DNA from: Candidatus Zipacnadia bacterium
GTDB taxonomy: Bacteria > Armatimonadota > Zipacnadia > Zipacnadales > UBA5352
Reading direction: 5' to 3'
Assembly (NCBI GenBank): GCA_029820945.1
Contig: JALGUJ010000003.1
Location: 1-64,000, forward strand
Length of the DNA: 64,000 nucleotides
Part shown: piece after piece, positions 58,974 to 64,000 of the stretch
Layout of the letters: each line of letters begins with the position of its first letter
Numbering within the stretch: the stretch's first letter is position 1
Notes under the pieces: generated by a model
Seen by the model: the letters and a program-made list of their open reading frames with translations, nothing else
What the model was told of the DNA's origin: nothing
Databases searched by the model: none
Program-made: the position numbers and the translations under genes

Positions 58974-61593
58974 GCTGGTTGGCACCGGCATCGGCGGCCT
59001 GGACACCATCCTGGGAGGGGGGCTGCGTCAGGGCTCCTGCACGCTGCTGGAGGGCATCCCCGGCACCGGGAAGACCACCATCGGCCTCTGCTTCCTCTAC
59101 CACGGCGCCGCGAACGACGGCGATCCCGGCATCGCCATCACCTTCGAGCAGTTCCCCCAGCAGATGGTGGACGATGCCGCCCAGTTCGGCTGGGACATCC
59201 CCGCCCTCGAGCGCCAGGGGCTCATGCGCATCATGTGCACCTCGCCCGATGTCTTCCTCGACCAGCTCAGCGAGGTGGGCGGGGTGGTCGATCGGCTGGT
59301 CTCCGAGATGGGCGCGAGGCGGGTGCTGATCGACAGCGCCTCGCACCTGGCCCAGATCAGCGAGGATCCGAGCAAGCTACGCGCGCTCTTCTACAGCATG
59401 ATCAACGGCCTCAAGCGCGCCGGCCTGACCACGATCGTCACCAAGGAGCTCGAGTCCCCGGAGGTGGCGCAGATCCCGTTCGAGGAGTACCTCTGCGACA
59501 CCGTCGTGCGGCTCGATAATGTGATGGTGGGGGGCTTCCGGCGCCGCCGCTACATCGAGGTCGTGAAGTCGCGCGGGCAGGCCCACCGGCTCGGGCGGCA
59601 CGGCTTCGAGCTCGGCCCTGAGGGCCCGAAGGTCTACCCCCGCTACCACGCTGAGGCCAGCATGGCCGCCGAAGCCTGCCCGGTGCGGAAGCTGACCACC
59701 GGCGTGGAGGGCCTCGACCGCATGCTCGCCGGGGGATTGCTGGTGGGCAGCTCGACGCTGGTGGCGGGGAGCGCCGGCGTGGGCAAGACCACGCTGGGCC
59801 TGCAGTTCATCTGCGAGGGGGCGGCCCACGGCGAGCCGGGCGTCTATGTGACCTTCGAGGAGTCGCCCGCGAAGCTCGCCTGCCAGGCCGCGGGCTTCGG
59901 GCTCGACCTCGAAGGGTTACGCGAGAGCGGCATGGTGACCGTAGTCCACGAGCTGCCGACCACGGTCCGGCTTGAGAAGCTGCTGCTGCAGTTGGCCGAT
60001 GAGATCGACCGCATCGGCGCGACGCGGCTGGTCTTCGACAGCCTGACCGATCTCGACATGGCCTTCGCCGATGAGGACAATGTGCGCGAGGCGGTCTACA
60101 ACCTGGTGAGCATGCTCGCCGCCCGGTGCGTCACCAGCATCGTGGTCAGCGAGGTGCCCGAGCTGTTCGGCCAAACCTACGTCACCGCCGAGCACCTCTC
60201 CATCATCGTGGACGGCATTATCCTGATGAAGTACCTGGAACTCGAGAGCGAGATCCAGCGCGCCGTCTCCGTGCTGAAAATGCGCGGCTCCGAGCACGAC
60301 ACCGGCATCTGGCGCTATGTCATCGAGAGCCAAGGGATTGACGTGCTGAGCCGGTTCGAAGGCGCGGAGGGGCTGATGGTGGGGGCCGCGCGCACCACCA
60401 GCATCGCGCTGTCGGTGCGCAGCTTTAGCGAGTTCGACGAGCAGCTCAACGCCGAGCTGCTGGAGCGCTTCTCGCAGATTCACCCCAACGTCTCCCCCGT
60501 CTCCTTGAACCTGCCGTACAACCCCGACGAAGCGCTGGAGACGATCCGCACGGCGCTGCGGGCGGAGACCACCCAGCTCTCAGTGGCACCGATGTGCCTG
60601 TACTGGACCCCGGAGGTCGTGGCGACGGGCAGGCTGCGCGAACTCGATGATCTCCTCTCCGCCGAGGAGATCGACCAGCACATGGCCGAGGTCGTCGAGC
60701 CGGGGACCGGCGATGGTCACCTCTATGGCATTCCCGCCATCGCGCTCTGCGGCGCCCTGCTGTATCGGCGCGACCTGCTGGACAAGCACGGCTTCCAGGC
60801 GGCGCCGATCACCTGGGAGGAGCTCATCGAGCAGGCGAGCAAGGTGCTCGCCGATGAGGGTCGCGACGACCTCATCGGCTTCCAGTTCCCGGCCTACATG
60901 TATGAGGGTCTGAGCACCTCCTTCCTGACGAACCTGTGGAGCAACGGCGGCTCGGTCGTGGGCGAGGGCGGGCGATGCGCGCTCGACAGCGAGGCCGCAC
61001 TGGAGGCCCTCCGCTTCATCCGCTCGCTCATACACGAGCACGGCATCACGCCGCAGACTGTGACCGGCTACAACGGCGGGCTCGAGCCGCAGCAGGACTT
61101 CATCGAGGGCCGCACGCTCTTCCTCTATATGCTCCCCAGCGTGCTGCAGGAGGTCAACCGCCCTGACAGCCCGCTGCTGGGCAGGGCCGGGCTGGCCGGC
61201 CCGCCGCATGGGCCGCGCGGCGACCGTGGCTACAGCTTCCTGGGCGGCTGGCACTTCGGCATCCCCGTCAACGCCAAGGCCCCCGTGGCAGCGGGGCAGT
61301 TCATCCAGTTCATGACCAGCAGCGAGGTGCAGAAGGAGCGGGCCGTGCGCGGGGGCCCGCTGCCCACCATCAGCAACCTCTACCGCGACCCGGAGGTCCT
61401 GGCCTTCAACCCCCACTATCCGATCGTCTACGAGCTAATCCGCAGCGCGCGCAAGCGCCACGAGATCCCCAACTACCTGCAGGTCTCTCGCCTTATGCAG
61501 CAGCACCTGCATCCGGTGCTGACCGGCGACGCGGAGCCCGAGGCCGCTTTGGACGAGCTGTACGGCAAGGTCCGCGGGCTTATCGAGCAGTAG
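58966..61593 (+). CDS. Double KaiC ATPase fused to an ABC-type solute-binding protein domain
   Basis: The 875-residue protein has two KaiC/RecA-like ATPase domains. The first (1-225) has Walker A GIPGTGKTT (Lys36), FEQ at 60-62 and Walker B VLIDS. The second (240-465) has Walker A GSAGVGKTT (Lys274), the catalytic FEE at 297-299 and Walker B LVFDS. From about 478 to 875 it becomes a complete family-1 sugar-binding protein: a first strand SIALSVRSF, IPAIALCGALLYRRDLLDKHG, ITWEELIEQA, FLTNLWSNGGSVV, FIEGRTLFLYMLPS, GGWHFGIPVNAK and MTSSEVQKERA. No signal peptide or membrane helix is present. It is probably a cytoplasmic ligand-controlled KaiC switch. ATG 58966 is preferred (GGGGGAG nine bases upstream) over GTG 58957. 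Confidence 0.87.
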   Translation: MAELVGTGIGGLDTILGGGLRQGSCTLLEGIPGTGKTTIGLCFLYHGAANDGDPGIAITFEQFPQQMVDDAAQFGWDIPALERQGLMRIMCTSPDVFLDQLSEVGGVVDRLVSEMGARRVLIDSASHLAQISEDPSKLRALFYSMINGLKRAGLTTIVTKELESPEVAQIPFEEYLCDTVVRLDNVMVGGFRRRRYIEVVKSRGQAHRLGRHGFELGPEGPKVYPRYHAEASMAAEACPVRKLTTGVEGLDRMLAGGLLVGSSTLVAGSAGVGKTTLGLQFICEGAAHGEPGVYVTFEESPAKLACQAAGFGLDLEGLRESGMVTVVHELPTTVRLEKLLLQLADEIDRIGATRLVFDSLTDLDMAFADEDNVREAVYNLVSMLAARCVTSIVVSEVPELFGQTYVTAEHLSIIVDGIILMKYLELESEIQRAVSVLKMRGSEHDTGIWRYVIESQGIDVLSRFEGAEGLMVGAARTTSIALSVRSFSEFDEQLNAELLERFSQIHPNVSPVSLNLPYNPDEALETIRTALRAETTQLSVAPMCLYWTPEVVATGRLRELDDLLSAEEIDQHMAEVVEPGTGDGHLYGIPAIALCGALLYRRDLLDKHGFQAAPITWEELIEQASKVLADEGRDDLIGFQFPAYMYEGLSTSFLTNLWSNGGSVVGEGGRCALDSEAALEALRFIRSLIHEHGITPQTVTGYNGGLEPQQDFIEGRTLFLYMLPSVLQEVNRPDSPLLGRAGLAGPPHGPRGDRGYSFLGGWHFGIPVNAKAPVAAGQFIQFMTSSEVQKERAVRGGPLPTISNLYRDPEVLAFNPHYPIVYELIRSARKRHEIPNYLQVSRLMQQHLHPVLTGDAEPEAALDELYGKVRGLIEQ

Positions 61594-61617
61594 CCTCCCC
61601 CGGGGGACATTCCAGCG

Positions 61618-62058
61618 ATGTCCGCATGCCCACGGCGAGACCCTCGTCAGCCCTACGGCCGGCGCCGGGCGACTGCCGCGGCATTGCTCGCACTCTGCGT
61701 CGTCTCTCCGGCGTACTGCCAGAGCAGCTACCTCTGGCACGAGATCGAGGACCTCATCACCGCGCGGGATTGGCTGACCTTCACCCGAGTCACCAAGGCG
61801 GGCTTGCCGGATCGCCTCAAGCGGCGTTGCGCGGCAGCGGACGTCTACTTGATCTTCACGGCCCGGCCCGAATCGGCGGACTTGTACATGGCGTCCAGGA
61901 TCTTCATGATGCGCAGGCCGTCGGTCGCGGGCGAGATGGGCTCCTCGCCCTCGATCAGGCAGTCCACGAAGTGCTGCACCGCCGTGTGCCGGCCCATGGC
62001 CTCATCGGGCTCAAGCTTGACGACGCGATCGACGGCCTCGTCCTGCTCCTGGGTGTAG
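61618..62058 (+). CDS. Possible small secreted-protein remnant
   Basis: Between the KaiC fusion and the dehydrogenase, a frame opens with a basic stretch and a signal-peptide-like core (ATAAALLALCVVSPAYC) followed by SSYLWHEIEDLITARDW. From about 61845 it runs antisense into the dehydrogenase gene, and that part is not credible. Composition up to about 61845 looks like real protein, so it may be the 5' fragment of a secreted-protein gene whose rest is gone. No good ribosome-binding site precedes it. Confidence 0.25.
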   Translation: MSACPRRDPRQPYGRRRATAAALLALCVVSPAYCQSSYLWHEIEDLITARDWLTFTRVTKAGLPDRLKRRCAAADVYLIFTARPESADLYMASRIFMMRRPSVAGEMGSSPSIRQSTKCCTAVCRPMASSGSSLTTRSTASSCSWV

Positions 62059-62927
62059 ATCTCGAGGGTGTCGATGGCCGTGTCGTCGATGCCGTCCACG
62101 GCGAAGACGCGCTCGAGGCTGGCGCCCGCCTCGGTGCCCATGAGCGTGGAGTAGACCCACTCACGCTTGATGCGCGATGCCCATGAGGCCTCGAGCAGGA
62201 TCGTCTGGCCGCCGGCGAACTTGAGCATGCCCACCGCCATGTCCTCGACGTCGAAGGTGCCCTTCGGGTCGGGGGTGCCCCACGGCCCCAGGCCCTCCAT
62301 CTGCGGCCCGAAGACCGAGTAGGTGGAGGCCAGGCACAGCTCCGGCTCGGGGTTGCCCATCAGCCACATGGTCAGGTCGAGCATGTGCACGGCCAGGTCG
62401 ATCAGCGGTCCGCCGCCGGCGACCTCCTCGCTGGTGAACCAGCTTCCCCAGCCGGGGATGCCGTTGCGGCGGATCCAGCCGCAGCGGGCGAAGTAGATGT
62501 CGCCGAATGTCCCCGCGTCCACGTGCCCCTTGAGCATCTTCGCCTCGGGGCGGAAGCGGTTGTTGAACTGGATCATCAGCGTCAGGCCCGCCTTCTCGGC
62601 GGCGTCCACCATTCGCTGCCCCTCCCTGGCGGTGCGCGCCAGGGGCTTCTCACAGAGCACGTTCTTGCCCGCCTTGAGGCAGCCGATGGTGAGCGGCGCA
62701 TGGAACTTGTTCGGCACGCAGACGCTGACGCAGTCCAGGTCGAGCTCCAGCATGTCCTCGTAGTCGGTGAAGAGTTCCTCGATTCCGTACTCCTCGCCGG
62801 TCTCCGCGAGCAGCTCCTCGTTGAGGTCGCAGAGCGCAACGACCTCGGCGTCTTCGTGGGCCTGGTAGCCCTCGATGTGATAGGTGCCGATTCCGGCGCC
62901 GATGACTCCGGCCTTGATCTTCGCCAC
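61845..62927 (-). CDS. Gfo/Idh/MocA-family oxidoreductase
   Basis: The 360-residue enzyme has an N-terminal Rossmann domain (GVIGAGIGTYH, 7-17) and the family motif CEKPLART with Lys94. The C-terminal alpha/beta domain has GGGPLIDLAVHMLDLTMWLMG, where Asp and His act in catalysis. These enzymes oxidise or reduce sugars, inositols and related compounds with NAD(P) in the cytoplasm; the substrate is unknown. It converges on the KaiC fusion gene. Its function fits the sugar theme of the region. Confidence 0.9.
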   Translation of the reverse strand: MAKIKAGVIGAGIGTYHIEGYQAHEDAEVVALCDLNEELLAETGEEYGIEELFTDYEDMLELDLDCVSVCVPNKFHAPLTIGCLKAGKNVLCEKPLARTAREGQRMVDAAEKAGLTLMIQFNNRFRPEAKMLKGHVDAGTFGDIYFARCGWIRRNGIPGWGSWFTSEEVAGGGPLIDLAVHMLDLTMWLMGNPEPELCLASTYSVFGPQMEGLGPWGTPDPKGTFDVEDMAVGMLKFAGGQTILLEASWASRIKREWVYSTLMGTEAGASLERVFAVDGIDDTAIDTLEIYTQEQDEAVDRVVKLEPDEAMGRHTAVQHFVDCLIEGEEPISPATDGLRIMKILDAMYKSADSGRAVKIK

Positions 62928-63101
62928 TTCACGAGCCTCCCTGTATGCAGATGGCCTCTATCAATCGCCAACTCGCCACCCGGACCCTTCGACGCGCGGG
63001 CGGCGTCACCTCTCCGCATCCCTGAGCAGGTGCCAACGCACAAGCCGCGAAGGATATCCCAGCCTTGGGGTCGCAGCGCCACTGCGAGGAGTGACGGAGA
63101 C

Positions 63102-64000
63102 GTGGCCCGGTACGAGACGCTCTTCTCCCCCGCCCGCATCGGCACGTTGGAGCTGCCCAACCGCGTGGTCATGGCGCCTATGGGCACCGGCTACGCCGAC
63201 GAGGATCATTGCGTGACCCAGCGGCTGATCGCCTATCACGTGGCGCGCGCGCAGGGCGGCGTGGGCCTGCAGATCGTCGAGCACACCGCCGTCCATCCGC
63301 TCGGGCTTACCGGCGAACGCATGCTCGCGATCTACGATGACGAGATGATCCCCGGCCTGCAGGCCCTCACCGATGCCGTGCACGAGGCGGGCGGCCGCAT
63401 CGCGCTGCAGCTCCAGCACGGCGGCCGCCAGGCCAACGCCGAGGTGATCGGGCGCCGGCCGCTTTCGCCGTCCGCGGTGAGCGTACACGGGGGCGGCCAG
63501 CCGGAGAAGATGAGCGAGCAGCAGATCCTGGAGACCGTGCAGGCATTCGGCGAGGGCGCGCGCCGGGCGATGGAGGCGGGCTTCGACGGCATCGAGGTGC
63601 ACATGGCGCACGGCTACCTAGGCTGCTCGTTCCTCTCGCCGCTGCTCAACCGCCGCGACGACGACTGGGGCGGCGACACCGAGCGGCGAACGCGCTTCGC
63701 CCGCGAGGTGCGGGCCGCGATCATCGAGCGCTGCGGCGATGACTTCCCGTGCTGGTGCCGCATCTCGGCCGACGAGCTGGTGGAGGGCGGCACCGACCTC
63801 GACGAGGCGCGCCGGTTCGCTCCACTGCTTCAGGATGCGGGCTACCAGGCGATCCACGTCTCCGTGTGCATCGGCGAGACGGCGCGCTTCGCATCGGCTC
63901 CGTACTACGTCGAGCCCGGCCACCTCATCGAGTACGCAGAGGGCATCCGCGAGGTGGTCAACGTGCCCGTCATCGGCGTGGGCAGGATCCTGGAGCCGGA
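63102..64000 (+). CDS. Old Yellow Enzyme family NADH:flavin oxidoreductase, 3' end cut by window edge
   Basis: The frame stays open from GTG 63102 to the right edge, giving 299 residues. It shows the FMN-binding barrel of the Old Yellow Enzyme / 2,4-dienoyl-CoA reductase group: LFSPARIGTLELPNRVVMAPM at the start (FMN-binding Pro/Met), LQLQHGGRQ, GFDGIEVHMAHGYL, SPLLNRRDDDWGGD and later PVIGVGRI. These enzymes reduce activated alkenes or aldehydes with NAD(P)H. Whether it has the Fe-S and FAD extension of the larger group cannot be told. GAGGAGTGACGGAG precedes the GTG start. It is divergent from the Gfo/Idh/MocA gene. Confidence 0.88.
   Translation, partial: MARYETLFSPARIGTLELPNRVVMAPMGTGYADEDHCVTQRLIAYHVARAQGGVGLQIVEHTAVHPLGLTGERMLAIYDDEMIPGLQALTDAVHEAGGRIALQLQHGGRQANAEVIGRRPLSPSAVSVHGGGQPEKMSEQQILETVQAFGEGARRAMEAGFDGIEVHMAHGYLGCSFLSPLLNRRDDDWGGDTERRTRFAREVRAAIIERCGDDFPCWCRISADELVEGGTDLDEARRFAPLLQDAGYQAIHVSVCIGETARFASAPYYVEPGHLIEYAEGIREVVNVPVIGVGRILEP

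Noticed and set aside
1-64000. tRNA, rRNA, CRISPR, insertion sequence or attachment site
   Set aside because: No T-loop-like cores with foldable arms, spaced repeats, transposase motifs or flanking target duplications were noticed. A tRNAscan-SE and Infernal run would be decisive.

Overview
The window is GC-rich bacterial DNA (well above 60 percent G+C by eye), densely packed, with mostly short gaps and many 4-50 bp gene overlaps. No rRNA, tRNA, CRISPR array, insertion sequence or replication origin was found. Many genes encode exported proteins with signal peptides or lipoboxes. There is an H-X9-DG type prepilin, many glycoside-hydrolase-like proteins with DUF4838, DUF4091 or DUF4861 type architecture, a copper-amine-oxidase-N stalk protein, a Rex repressor and double-domain KaiC ATPases. 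This mix suggests a free-living polysaccharide degrader of the Armatimonadota/Planctomycetota kind. That placement is inference from gene content; no marker gene is present.

Layout. 1-12.1 kb: an MFS exporter cut by the left edge, a sulfatase-fold hydrolase with Thr where the catalytic Cys/Ser should be, a nitrilase-family amidohydrolase, an orphan 7-TM hybrid histidine kinase behind a recognisable promoter, a secreted CuAO-N/Ig-like protein, and a single-chain dihydropyrimidine-dehydrogenase-like flavoprotein with its two halves in the opposite order to mammalian DPD. 12.2-18.7 kb: a tightly overlapping seven-gene minus-strand operon (threonine aldolase, HhH-DEDDy exonuclease, MFS, sugar-nucleotidyltransferase, membrane protein, cyclophilin-like/RNase HI fusion, protein phosphatase). 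18.7-20.2 kb: a two-gene membrane unit with a near-consensus promoter and an intrinsic terminator.

20.3-41.4 kb: small-molecule enzymes (UroD-like, TIM-barrel isomerase, DHDPS-like, Fe-S aldo/keto reductase) are interleaved with large secreted carbohydrate-active proteins (beta-helix protein, toroid plus propeller protein, GH-like proteins), and rex sits among them. 41.5-47.6 kb: a probable surface-glycan module made of a GT-B-like transferase, an ACP-AAC(3)-FkbH three-domain fusion and a DUF4910 aminopeptidase-like enzyme. 47.8-58.3 kb: more secreted hydrolases and lipoproteins, a Schlafen/AlbA_2 gene broken by one frameshift, a prepilin and a GH2 enzyme.

58.6-61.6 kb: the strongest candidate for an undescribed system. 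A small winged-helix protein is translationally coupled to a protein in which two KaiC ATPase domains are joined to a complete ABC-type sugar-binding protein domain, with no signal peptide or membrane anchor. The layout suggests a cytoplasmic ligand-sensing KaiC switch beside sugar-metabolism genes (GH2 enzyme upstream, Gfo/Idh/MocA dehydrogenase downstream). The window ends inside an Old Yellow Enzyme family flavin oxidoreductase.
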